From positions 1 to 64,000 of the forward strand of contig NZ_JAHVAP010000014.1 of assembly GCF_024721155.1 (NCBI RefSeq): a stretch of 64,000 nucleotides of DNA. Direction: 5' to 3'. Below, in pieces: positions 16,243-24,233 of this stretch. How positions within the stretch are numbered: the stretch's first letter is position 1; every line of letters begins with the position of its first letter. The DNA comes from Mucilaginibacter phenanthrenivorans (GTDB lineage: Bacteria; Bacteroidota; Bacteroidia; Sphingobacteriales; Sphingobacteriaceae). The notes beneath the pieces were generated by a model that saw only the letters and a program-made list of their open reading frames with translations, ran no database searches and was not told where the DNA came from. Made by a program: the position numbers and the translations under genes.

Positions 16243-16803
16243 ATGAAATACAATCCGCTAACACATAATCGTAAATCTATCAGATTAAAAGGATATGATT
16301 ATTCCCAGTCTGGTGCCTATTTTATCACGATCTGCACCTATGGAATGCAGCTTTTCTTCGGCGACGTGATAAACGAAGAAATGAATTTAAACGAAATGGG
16401 ACAAATTGCATATAACGAATGGCTAAAAACACCGGAGATTCGCCCATATGCATCATTAGATATTTTTGTGATTATGCCAAATCACATGCATGGAATTATT
16501 TTTTTAGATGATGCTTCAATGCAACCGCTGCCGGCATCAACCTCCCCGATATCTAATTCAGTTAAGCATGATGATGATTTTGTTTCCTCATTAAAATCGC
16601 CATCACATAGTATTGGTGCAATTGTACGGGGCTATAAATCCTCAGTTACTAAACAAATAAATTTGTTGAATGAAACCGGAACAGTGTGGCAACGAAATTA
16701 TCATGAACACATTATTCGTAATGAAAAGTCTTATTCGCGGATCTTCGATTATATCATCAACAACCCCTCAAAATGGGCAGAAGACAAATTTTACGTGAAA
16801 TGA
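16243..16803 (+). CDS. REP-associated tyrosine transposase (Y1/IS200-like)
   Basis: A 186-residue single-strand transposase of the Y1_Tnp family. Seen: SGAYFITICTYGMQLFFGDV at the N terminus, the HUH metal-binding motif in FVIMPNHMHGIIFL, the catalytic-Tyr candidate in the helix GYKSSVTKQIN, and WQRNYHEHIIRNEKSYSRIFDYIINNPSKW at the C terminus, the hallmark of RAYT proteins. The start at 16243 is chosen because upstream in-frame sequence is repeat DNA. RAYTs act on REP palindromes and are usually single-copy, domesticated-looking genes rather than active insertion sequences. Confidence 0.92.
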   Translation: MKYNPLTHNRKSIRLKGYDYSQSGAYFITICTYGMQLFFGDVINEEMNLNEMGQIAYNEWLKTPEIRPYASLDIFVIMPNHMHGIIFLDDASMQPLPASTSPISNSVKHDDDFVSSLKSPSHSIGAIVRGYKSSVTKQINLLNETGTVWQRNYHEHIIRNEKSYSRIFDYIINNPSKWAEDKFYVK

Positions 16804-16825
16804 TATCAGCTAAAAATAATTTTAA

Positions 16826-17590
16826 CTAGATCTCCTTCGCGTCACTCATCTTTATCCAACCCTCGCTTCCATTGGCAAGTTTTATTTTCAGCCAGCCATT
16901 ACTGTCGTCCAAAACGTTAACCTTTGTTCCGTCATGGATCACAAATAATGAACCTGCCTTTTCACCCGGTCCGCTTTTTACGATAACCGAGGGACTAAAA
17001 ACAATCGCCTCTTTATGTCCGCTAAAATAGCTTTCCTGCATTCCGGCAATAAATATAGTAAACGCGCCCAGCGCAAACAGAACGACTGCGCCATAAAATG
17101 AAGCCTTTTTAATAGCAATAGATCCGGTAAAAAAATAGAGGATCAAAATACCCGAGGCCAATAAAACAAACGCAACACTCAACCAACCCAGGCCATTTGC
17201 AGAAATCCCCAGGATAACCCCATGCCACCACTTGGTTACAAAGAATTCAGGAGCTTCATCTATCTTATCCGTGGTTTTCTGATTTACAAACTTAATATTA
17301 AAGTTAATGTCCTCATCACCCGGCGAAAGCCTGTGCGCCTTCCCATAATAAAGTAAAGCCGATGGAACTTCGCCTGTTTTATAATACGCATTGCCGATGT
17401 TAAAATAAAGGGCAGCCGATTCATAACCTGAATTAAGCGCCTTTTGATATGTAGCAAGCGCCTCTTTGTATTGCCCTTTGTTGTAACTGGCATTGCCGCT
17501 GGCAAATAACGCCTGCTGACTACTACCCTGACCGACAGTTATCGAAGGGATAACAAATGCAATTAAAATATATAATGTCCGCTTCAACAT
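16826..17590 (-). CDS. batE: BatE: TPR and SH3-like membrane protein
   Basis: A roughly 254-residue protein: signal peptide (MLKRTLYILIAFVIPSITV), two to three TPR units (ASYNKGQYKEALATYQKAL; AALYFNIGNAYYKTG), two TM segments in the middle, and a C-terminal bacterial SH3 domain (SVIVKSGPG to NGWLKIKLANGSEGWIKM). This architecture defines BatE of the aerotolerance operon. The start at 17590 leaves a one-base gap after the batD stop. Last gene of the Bat operon; probably part of the periplasmic Bat assembly, whose biochemical role is still unclear. Confidence 0.88.
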   Translation of the reverse strand: MLKRTLYILIAFVIPSITVGQGSSQQALFASGNASYNKGQYKEALATYQKALNSGYESAALYFNIGNAYYKTGEVPSALLYYGKAHRLSPGDEDINFNIKFVNQKTTDKIDEAPEFFVTKWWHGVILGISANGLGWLSVAFVLLASGILILYFFTGSIAIKKASFYGAVVLFALGAFTIFIAGMQESYFSGHKEAIVFSPSVIVKSGPGEKAGSLFVIHDGTKVNVLDDSNGWLKIKLANGSEGWIKMSDAKEI

Positions 17591-17591
17591 A

Positions 17592-19409
17592 CTAAATCTT
17601 ATTTTCAATGTCACTAATAATTCCCTTTGCCTTCTCAAATACTTCCTGTTTTGAGATATGTGTTACCGGTGCATATCGCGCCATTTCACAAAGATCCAGC
17701 GTCTCCAGTACCCGATTGATCAATGGTTCTTCCAACGCCTTTGCTGCTAGTGCAGATGCAATAGTCGCCCTATCGAGATTAGCATACGGAATATTAAGCT
17801 TATCACTTAGATAACCGTACATACCTTTAAATAACTCTTCATAAAATGCAGCAGTGTTATTTGCGGCCAACTGCTTTTGAGCGTTAGCCAGCCGTTTGGC
17901 AGCAACTTTGCCGGCCCTTTTATTTTTTACCAATACAACATCGCTATTGAATTTTATCATCCGGTTGCGATAGTTAAAGGCACCGATACACAGAATGGGG
18001 CCCAAAGCAAGTAAAACATAAAAAGTTGCGGACCCAAAAAACTCATCGCCGGGCCTAGCAAGCATTCCGTCATTCGTTTTTATATAACGGATATCGTTAT
18101 CCAGTACCTTAATGTCCTGCTTATTGGCGCCGGCTAAAGTTGCTACATTACTTTCTGCCACGCCTTTATTCACCTTAATTTTATAAGGCTTTGACGTGAG
18201 CGTCACATACCTGTTTGTCGCAGGATTAAAGTATGAGAACTTCACCGGATCAATAGTATATTCACCTTGGTGCCTTGGGATCAACAGATAGTTATAGATC
18301 CTGCGGCCTGATACGCCATCTGCCCGCTCAGTTATGGTATCCTGTATTTTAGGATCATATTTTTCAAAGTCCAAAGGGAAACCAGTATTTAATGTTTTTA
18401 GGAGTTTGATATTGCCTGCCCCGGTAACCTTAACCCTGTAATTCAGTGCCTCATTTGCCTTAAGCTCGGTTTTATCGATGGACGCATCCATATTAAAAGT
18501 GCCTACAGCGCCAGCAAAGCTTGCCGGCTTGCCTGCATCAGGTAATGGTTTTACATGGATTACCACCGGAGCGCTCTTAGCCTGGTATTTGACCTCCTTA
18601 AACGATCCGCCGAACATCTGGTCCATAATATCATTGGAATGCACCGGCTGGCGTACCAACAGCGTCATCTCCATCGGCTCAATAGTGATATTCCCTGAGT
18701 GTTCGGGGAACAGGATAGTCTGCTTAATATCGGCAGCGTTATATTTTAAACCTTTATAAGTTTCGACATGCCATTGTACCTGCCCTTGTTGATTTTTAAT
18801 ATCCTCATTCCAAAAACCTGTTAAATCAGGCACCTTGTCTACCCGACTGTCTTCAATTCCTACGCGGGTATAAATTCTGAAACTGAGGGTAAGCTGCTGG
18901 CCCTGATAAACGGTCGGCTTATCTACTATCGCCTTTATAAATAGCGATTTCGCCAGGTCTGCACTATTGCCCTGGATTATGCTATTATCAGCCCCATTTT
19001 GTGGTGCCTGTTGTGCGCCACCCCGTGGCGGAAGCGTTCCTTTGGTCACTCTTATCCTGATGGGGTTTGTGCTGGTTTTATAACCGCCCACCGTAATAGT
19101 AGCCGAACCAATACTAAATTCCCCTTCCGTTGTCGCCATCAGTATATAGCTAAAGGAATTACTCACGGTAGTTTTACCATTGATAGATTCCATGCTGGTC
19201 GAAACATTTGGCCCCGACAATACCTGAAGTCCTCTAAAACTTGGCGGCACGAAATTCTCGCCGTTACCGTTTAACGAAAAGTCAACCTGGAATTGCTCGC
19301 CAACCGCTACTGTATTGCTATTTACAGAGGCAACAAACTTTACACTTTGGGCCGTTACAACTCCGACCCAAAAAAGCAAAATGGTTAATATGTAATATCT
19401 TAGTTTCAT
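17592..19409 (-). CDS. batD: BatD: oxygen-tolerance protein
   Basis: A 605-residue BatD protein. Seen: signal peptide (cleavage after TAQ), a long periplasmic region of Ig-like beta domains (SVKFVASVNSNTVAVGEQFQVDF; FIKAIVDKPTVYQGQQLTLSFRIYT), one TM helix near residue 455 (FYVLLALGPILCIGAF) and a cytoplasmic tail with a helical domain (YEELFKGMYGYLSDKLNIP). The domain order and length match the family. Located between batC and batE; membrane-anchored with its bulk in the periplasm. Confidence 0.9.
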   Translation of the reverse strand: MKLRYYILTILLFWVGVVTAQSVKFVASVNSNTVAVGEQFQVDFSLNGNGENFVPPSFRGLQVLSGPNVSTSMESINGKTTVSNSFSYILMATTEGEFSIGSATITVGGYKTSTNPIRIRVTKGTLPPRGGAQQAPQNGADNSIIQGNSADLAKSLFIKAIVDKPTVYQGQQLTLSFRIYTRVGIEDSRVDKVPDLTGFWNEDIKNQQGQVQWHVETYKGLKYNAADIKQTILFPEHSGNITIEPMEMTLLVRQPVHSNDIMDQMFGGSFKEVKYQAKSAPVVIHVKPLPDAGKPASFAGAVGTFNMDASIDKTELKANEALNYRVKVTGAGNIKLLKTLNTGFPLDFEKYDPKIQDTITERADGVSGRRIYNYLLIPRHQGEYTIDPVKFSYFNPATNRYVTLTSKPYKIKVNKGVAESNVATLAGANKQDIKVLDNDIRYIKTNDGMLARPGDEFFGSATFYVLLALGPILCIGAFNYRNRMIKFNSDVVLVKNKRAGKVAAKRLANAQKQLAANNTAAFYEELFKGMYGYLSDKLNIPYANLDRATIASALAAKALEEPLINRVLETLDLCEMARYAPVTHISKQEVFEKAKGIISDIENKI

Positions 19410-19415
19410 TAATGT

Positions 19416-19506
19416 TTGTTGTAATTGTTGTAGAAGTTGTAATTGTTGTAAGGCCGTAATTTTTTAACATCTACAACCTTTATAACCCTTACAACCTATA
19501 CCTAAC
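19416..19506. repeat. Inverted 9-bp tandem arrays in the batC-batD spacer
   Basis: Left array of four 9-base units (19416-19451: TTGTTGTAA, TTGTTGTAG, AAGTTGTAA, TTGTTGTAA) and right array (19471-19506: CTACAACCT, TTATAACCC, TTACAACCT, ATACCTAAC). The right array is roughly the reverse complement of the left, so the transcript could fold into a long imperfect hairpin. This is the only spacer of any size between bat genes downstream of moxR/DUF58. Confidence 0.65.
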
Positions 19507-19508
19507 CC

Positions 19509-20252
19509 CTACCAATCCTTCTCGACGTGCACCTTCGTGCCTTTTAACTTCTTATTCTTCAGCTTGTCCTGTGTTTGCTTTTCGTCGTTGTTGAGGGCAT
19601 CGAGCATCCGCTCGGCATCTTCCTTCGAAAGCTTATTGGGTTGCGGTTGCTGACCGTCCTTTTGATCTTTCTTATCCTGGTTTTGTTTATCCTGATCCTT
19701 TTTATTTTGATCCTGGTTTTTCTTATCCTGATCTTTTTTGTCCTGGTTCTTTTTATCCTGGTCCTTCTTGTTTTTGTCCTGGTTTTTCTTGTCCTGATTC
19801 TTGTTATTCTTTTTATCCTGTTGTTGCTGTTGCTTCAGTTTTTCTTGTGCGTAGGCAAGGTTATATCGCGTTTCATCATCCTTTGGATTATTTATTAACG
19901 ACTTCTTATAAGCATCAATACTTTCCTGTAATTTTTTGCTTTCCAATAACGAGTTACCTAAATTGTGGTAAGCTTTAGCAGCAACTGCTTTATTGGTTGA
20001 TGCCTCCCCCAACTGGTTAAATTGCTCACCCGCTTCGCCAAACTTCTTTTGTTTATATAATGCGTCGCCAAGGTTAAAATTACCTTCGGTGTTTTTTTTC
20101 TTCTCAACCGATTTACGGTAAGTAGCTTCCGCTTCTGTATATTTTTTTTGCTGATAAAGCTCGTTCCCCTTATGCACAAGGCTTTTTTCCTGCTGCGCAA
20201 AAAGCCACGAGCCCTGTAGTAAAAATAATATGATAATAATTAACTGCCTCAT
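19509..20252 (-). CDS. batC: BatC: TPR protein with charged low-complexity tail
   Basis: A 247-residue protein: signal peptide (cleavage after FAQ), four TPR-like helices pairs (KGNELYQQKKYTEAEATYRKS; KAYHNLGNSLLESKKLQESIDAYKKSL), then a tail of about 60 residues built from KDQDKKNQDK-type repeats of Lys, Asp, Asn and Gln, and a conserved C-terminal LSKEDAERMLDALNNDEKQTQDKLK segment. The C-terminal motif and TPRs identify BatC. Its ATG overlaps the batB stop by four bases. The tail is a coding simple repeat and may vary in length between strains. Confidence 0.88.
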   Translation of the reverse strand: MRQLIIIILFLLQGSWLFAQQEKSLVHKGNELYQQKKYTEAEATYRKSVEKKKNTEGNFNLGDALYKQKKFGEAGEQFNQLGEASTNKAVAAKAYHNLGNSLLESKKLQESIDAYKKSLINNPKDDETRYNLAYAQEKLKQQQQQDKKNNKNQDKKNQDKNKKDQDKKNQDKKDQDKKNQDQNKKDQDKQNQDKKDQKDGQQPQPNKLSKEDAERMLDALNNDEKQTQDKLKNKKLKGTKVHVEKDW

Positions 20253-21289
20253 ATCTTCTTCACTTCAAATAATTTCAAATTACTTAACCGCTGGCTTTTC
20301 CTGTTCGAGATAAAGAATTCAATAACCAGTAATATAAAAGCTATCGCCAGGAAAAACTGGAACCTATCTTCAAAATCCTTGAAACTTTTTGTGTCAACGG
20401 TTTTACGCTGGATCTTGTCTATCTGGTCCATCACGATCCCAAGCCCGCTATTGGCGTTTGTTGCCCTTACGTAAGCGCCATTCCCTGCAGCAGCGATCTC
20501 CTTGCCCATGGTTTCGTCCAACTTACTTACTACGGTTTTGCCGGCGCTGTCTAAATGGAACCCTATTTGCTTTCCATTTTCATAGATCGGAATTGGTGCA
20601 CCTGCGGCAGATCCAACACCAATTACGTGAACTGTTACGTCCTTTTCGGCAGCGGCTTTAGCAGCGGCAACGGCGTCGTCCTCGTGATTTTCGCCATCAG
20701 TGATAATTATCATCGCCTTACCTGTTCCGTTCTTAAAGTCAAACGACTTCATCCCCAAATCAATTGCTGAACCTATAGCCGTACCCTGTGTTGGCACCAT
20801 ATTGGTATTGATGGTGTTCAAAAACAGTTTGGCTGCAGAATAGTCAGTAGTTACTGGTAATTGCACGTAAGCTTCTCCTGCAAATACTATCAGGCCGATC
20901 CGGTCGCCATGCAGGTTGTCAATTAGCTGTGCAATGGCTTGTTTGGCATTTTCAAGCCGATTGGGGGCAAGATCCTGCGACAGCATACTGTTTGATACGT
21001 CAAGCAATATCATCAGGTCAGCGCCTTTACGCTTCTCCTCTTCCATCCTCGAGCCGATCTGCGGATCGGCAGCGCCAATCACCAACATCCCAAAAGCTAT
21101 CGAAAACAAAATAAATTTTAACCACGGCCTTGAAAAAGAAACATCCGGGATCATTTGATTAACCACGTTCCGGTCGCCAAATGATTTCATAGCCTTTACC
21201 TTCCACCTGCTTACGATAATAAAAAGCAGGATGAAAGCCGGGATCAGTAACAATCCCCATAAAAATTCTGTATGTGCAAAACGTAACAT
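20249..21289 (-). CDS. batB: BatB: VWA-domain membrane protein
   Basis: A 346-residue protein: two N-terminal TM helices (FLWGLLLIPAFILLFIIVS; FILFSIAFGMLVIGAADP), a von Willebrand factor A domain with the metal-site motif DLMILLDVSNSMLSQD near residue 93, IVFAGEAYVQ, and IITDGENHEDD, and a C-terminal TM helix followed by a short basic tail. The MIDAS DxSxS is intact, so metal-dependent protein binding is expected. Three bases separate it from batA. Confidence 0.92.
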   Translation of the reverse strand: MLRFAHTEFLWGLLLIPAFILLFIIVSRWKVKAMKSFGDRNVVNQMIPDVSFSRPWLKFILFSIAFGMLVIGAADPQIGSRMEEEKRKGADLMILLDVSNSMLSQDLAPNRLENAKQAIAQLIDNLHGDRIGLIVFAGEAYVQLPVTTDYSAAKLFLNTINTNMVPTQGTAIGSAIDLGMKSFDFKNGTGKAMIIITDGENHEDDAVAAAKAAAEKDVTVHVIGVGSAAGAPIPIYENGKQIGFHLDSAGKTVVSKLDETMGKEIAAAGNGAYVRATNANSGLGIVMDQIDKIQRKTVDTKSFKDFEDRFQFFLAIAFILLVIEFFISNRKSQRLSNLKLFEVKKI

Positions 21290-21292
21290 ATC

Positions 21293-22291
21293 CTAAGTTA
21301 AAGCCCCCCTCAGCACCGTATTCTTTAATCCAAACTCCAGCAATAAAAATAAAAGAGCCGCAATTGCGAGCGGTAAAAACAACTCCGTTTTTTTATGATA
21401 CTGGGTAACGTCAATTTTAGCCTTTTCCAGTTTATCTATTTGTTCGTAAATGCTTTTCAGGGTTTGGTTGTTGGTAGCCCTAAAATATTTGCCGCCTGTT
21501 ATATCTGCAATTTTTCCAAGCGTAACCTCGTCAACGTCAACCGGGATGCGTTGGTATTGTATGCCCATCGGCGTTTGAACCGGGTATGGTGCAAACCCTT
21601 TAGTACCTAAACCAACGGTGTAAACCCTTATGTTAAATTGCTTTGCTATTTCGGCAGCGGTAATCGGCGGTATTGATCCGGTGTTGTTCGAGCCGTCTGT
21701 AAGTAAGATAATCACCTTGCTTTTTGCTTCGCTTTCCTTAAGCCGGTTAACCGCAGTAGCAAGGCCCATTCCAATAGCTGTGCCATCATCTATCATCCCG
21801 TTCTTTATATCCTTAAACAGGTTTATCAATACCTCATGATCGATAGTAAGTGGGCATTGTGTAAAGCTTTCGCCGCTGAAAATCACCAGGCCTATGCGGT
21901 CATCCGGACGGTTTTTTATAAAATCTATGGCGATATTCTTGCCGGCTTCCATGCGGTTAGGCTGAAAATCTTCCGCAAGCATACTCCCCGAGATGTCGGA
22001 CGCGATAATAATATCGATCCCCTCCGTTGTGCTATTCTGCCAGCTTAATGACGATTGTGGCCTTGCCAGTGCCAATATTAACGCCGATAATGCCAGGCAA
22101 CGAAAAGCGATACCCAAATGGCGCAGCATCGGAACAATGCTCTTTTTTGGCAAGGTAAATCCCTTAACAGCCGAAACGCTTAAATAACCATACAGCTTTC
22201 TCTCGCGCCAAACATACCAGGCAATTATTGCAGGCACCAATATAAATGCCCACAAAAACCATGGCTGGGCAAATTCAATTCCTTTAAACAC
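21293..22291 (-). CDS. batA: BatA: VWA-domain membrane protein
   Basis: A roughly 332-residue VWA protein: TM segments near residues 8-25 and 48-65, MIDAS motif DIIIASDISGSMLAED, IFSGESFTQCP, ILLTDGSNNTGS, and a C-terminal TM helix. The most likely start is a GTG at 22291 rather than the ATG at 22324: a strong Shine-Dalgarno sequence AAGGAGGT lies about 8 bases upstream of the GTG, and the protein then begins directly at the conserved FKGIEFAQPWFLW. It overlaps the upstream gene by eight bases. Confidence 0.9.
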   Translation of the reverse strand: MFKGIEFAQPWFLWAFILVPAIIAWYVWRERKLYGYLSVSAVKGFTLPKKSIVPMLRHLGIAFRCLALSALILALARPQSSLSWQNSTTEGIDIIIASDISGSMLAEDFQPNRMEAGKNIAIDFIKNRPDDRIGLVIFSGESFTQCPLTIDHEVLINLFKDIKNGMIDDGTAIGMGLATAVNRLKESEAKSKVIILLTDGSNNTGSIPPITAAEIAKQFNIRVYTVGLGTKGFAPYPVQTPMGIQYQRIPVDVDEVTLGKIADITGGKYFRATNNQTLKSIYEQIDKLEKAKIDVTQYHKKTELFLPLAIAALLFLLLEFGLKNTVLRGALT

Positions 22292-23264
22292 GCTCACTAC
22301 CTCCTTCCGCCTGCTGCGGCACAATTACCTGTTGCTGTGTTTTTAAAACAAAGCCCATGGCGTTTTCCATACTCAGTTCATTGTCAACCGGCAACGGCCT
22401 TTCTTTTGCAAATTTCACCAAATCGGCCAATATCAATACCTGGTTCAGTTTAACGCGGTATTCATTTGCAATATCCATGTACTTTAAAGCGGCAAAAATC
22501 TCGTCTGTTGTTTTTTCGTGTGTTTTTACTACGTAACGCTTCTCCAGGTACTCGCGGATAATATCGCTTAATTCACTATGGTATTCCTTAACAGCTTCCT
22601 GTTGCCATAATTTTCTATCGCGTAATTGTTGTAATTTGTTTAACGCTATGGTATGCGGCGGAATCTCCGGCCTTGCAGCCTCTTTCACCAGCTTTTCTAC
22701 TTTTGGTCGTTTCTTCAGATACCAGATAATGCCGCCAATAATTAAAATAGCCACGAAGCCAATCACAACCCAAACCCAGTGATCCTTCAGCCAATCCCAA
22801 AAGGTATAGGAAACAGCAAGTGGTTGTTTGATATCATAAATGGCCTTTGTCGTGTCAACCTTTACGGTTTGCACCATCAGCGTAAGCTCATTGGTTTTTA
22901 AAACACCAGCGGATGAGCCAATTTCGTAAGCCGGAATGGTATAAGTACCCTGGTCGAATGAAGTTATTACATAACTTAGTGTTACAGTTTTTCGTTTGGG
23001 GTCATCCTTATCCAAAACAGTATCCAGTTTACTGCTGACTATCTGTATTTTCCCGGCAATTGAATCTGCAAGTTTAGGGAAGTTTACTTTTTCCGTTAAC
23101 GACTGGTGAACAATAAGCCGCAGCCTGGTTTGGTCGCCAATACGGATAGTTGATTGGTCCAGCTTTGCCTCAACTACGGTGATTTGCGCATTAACATTAA
23201 AAGCAAAACCGGTTAAAAGCGCTATTAAAAGCAGGCATTTAAAAAAACATTTATTTATCATCAC
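22284..23264 (-). CDS. Bat-operon membrane protein upstream of BatA
   Basis: A 326-residue protein: signal peptide (cleavage after VNAQ), a periplasmic beta-rich region (ITVVEAKLDQSTIRIGDQTRLRLIV) like the N terminus of BatD, one TM helix near residue 178 (WVWVVIGFVAILIIGGIIWYL), and a helical cytoplasmic tail with ELSDIIREYLEKRYVVKTHEKTTDEI. The tail motif is the pattern of DUF4381-type Bat-associated proteins. Role unknown; its place between the DUF58 gene and batA, with overlaps on both sides, ties it to the Bat complex. Confidence 0.8.
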   Translation of the reverse strand: MMINKCFFKCLLLIALLTGFAFNVNAQITVVEAKLDQSTIRIGDQTRLRLIVHQSLTEKVNFPKLADSIAGKIQIVSSKLDTVLDKDDPKRKTVTLSYVITSFDQGTYTIPAYEIGSSAGVLKTNELTLMVQTVKVDTTKAIYDIKQPLAVSYTFWDWLKDHWVWVVIGFVAILIIGGIIWYLKKRPKVEKLVKEAARPEIPPHTIALNKLQQLRDRKLWQQEAVKEYHSELSDIIREYLEKRYVVKTHEKTTDEIFAALKYMDIANEYRVKLNQVLILADLVKFAKERPLPVDNELSMENAMGFVLKTQQQVIVPQQAEGGSERV

Positions 23265-24142
23265 CTCTTGCTTCCCCGTTTTTTAAACAATGTCATTAAA
23301 GGTTTCACGTACGATTCGTGGGTACCAATATCAGTTGCATCTACCCCGCTCCTGCTGAACGTTTCCTTCAAAGCAGCATTTCTCCTCAAAGCATCTGCTC
23401 TAAAAGCATTACGAATCCGTTGATCACCCGTATTCACCCAGGTCAATATGCCGGTTTCCTCGTCCTTTACCGGGATCAGTCCGAGATTGGGAAATTCTTC
23501 CTCGTGCTTATCATACAATCTAAGTGCAATTATATCGTGCTTTTTGTTAGCGATCTTTAGTTCGTTCTCGAAAGCCGGGCTCATAAAATCGGACATAATA
23601 AATGCTGTACACTTCTTTTTTATCACGCTGGTAAAATATTTCAAAGCCTCGCCAACGTTGGTCCCTTTATTTTCAGGCGTAAAATCTATCAACTCGCGAA
23701 TGATCATCAAAATATGGCTCCTGCCTTTTTTAGGCGGGATAAACTTCTCGATCTTATCGCTAAAAAAAATCACCCCAACTTTATCATTATTCTGGATGGC
23801 CGAAAAGGCAAGCACGGCACAAAGTTCTGTCGCCAGGTCCTGCTTTTGTTGTGTTTGCGTACCAAAATTCTCCGACCCGCTCACATCCATCAGCAACATT
23901 ACGGTAAGCTCGCGCTCCTCGTCGAACACCTTGACATAAGGATGGTTGAACCGGGCGGTAACGTTCCAGTCGATGGTGCGGATCTCGTCACCAATTTGGT
24001 ACTCGCGTACTTCGCTAAAGGCCATACCCCGCCCTTTAAAAGCAGAGTGATATTCGCCCGAAAAGAGATGATTGCTCAGCCCGCGGGTTTTAATCTCGAT
24101 CTTTCTTACTTTTTTAAGCAGTTCTTTAGTGTCTCTCGCCAT
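23261..24142 (-). CDS. DUF58 family VWA-like protein
   Basis: A 293-residue cytoplasmic protein of the DUF58 family. Seen: GEYHSAFKGRGMAFSEVREYQIGDEIRTIDWNVTARFNHPYVKVFDEERELTVMLLMD, the family signature, followed by a VWA-like region whose MIDAS reads LMDVSGSENFG, and IMSDFMSPAF. DUF58 proteins are the usual partners of MoxR AAA+ ATPases. It overlaps the downstream gene by four bases and follows moxR after a 91-base spacer that holds a 7-bp repeat array. Confidence 0.92.
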   Translation of the reverse strand: MARDTKELLKKVRKIEIKTRGLSNHLFSGEYHSAFKGRGMAFSEVREYQIGDEIRTIDWNVTARFNHPYVKVFDEERELTVMLLMDVSGSENFGTQTQQKQDLATELCAVLAFSAIQNNDKVGVIFFSDKIEKFIPPKKGRSHILMIIRELIDFTPENKGTNVGEALKYFTSVIKKKCTAFIMSDFMSPAFENELKIANKKHDIIALRLYDKHEEEFPNLGLIPVKDEETGILTWVNTGDQRIRNAFRADALRRNAALKETFSRSGVDATDIGTHESYVKPLMTLFKKRGSKR

Positions 24143-24161
24143 TTTTTTAGATGTGAGAAAT

Positions 24162-24231
24162 GAGATTTGAGATTTGAGATTAAAAGTGACAGTAAATCTG
24201 TCTCACATCTCAAATCTCACATCTCAAATCT
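24162..24231. repeat. Inverted 7-bp tandem arrays in the moxR-DUF58 spacer
   Basis: Left: GAGATTT, GAGATTT, GAGATT (24162 onward). Right: TCTCACA, TCTCAAA, TCTCACA, TCTCAAA, TCT (24201-24231). The two arrays can pair (GAGATTTGAGAT with ATCTCAAATCTC), giving a hairpin with several registers. It abuts the moxR stop codon, so it could be a terminator/attenuator or mRNA-stability element within the operon. Confidence 0.65.
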
Positions 24232-24233
24232 TT

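Noticed and set aside
24162..24231. CRISPR-like repeat
   Set aside because: Units are 7 bases without unique spacers and no cas genes are present.
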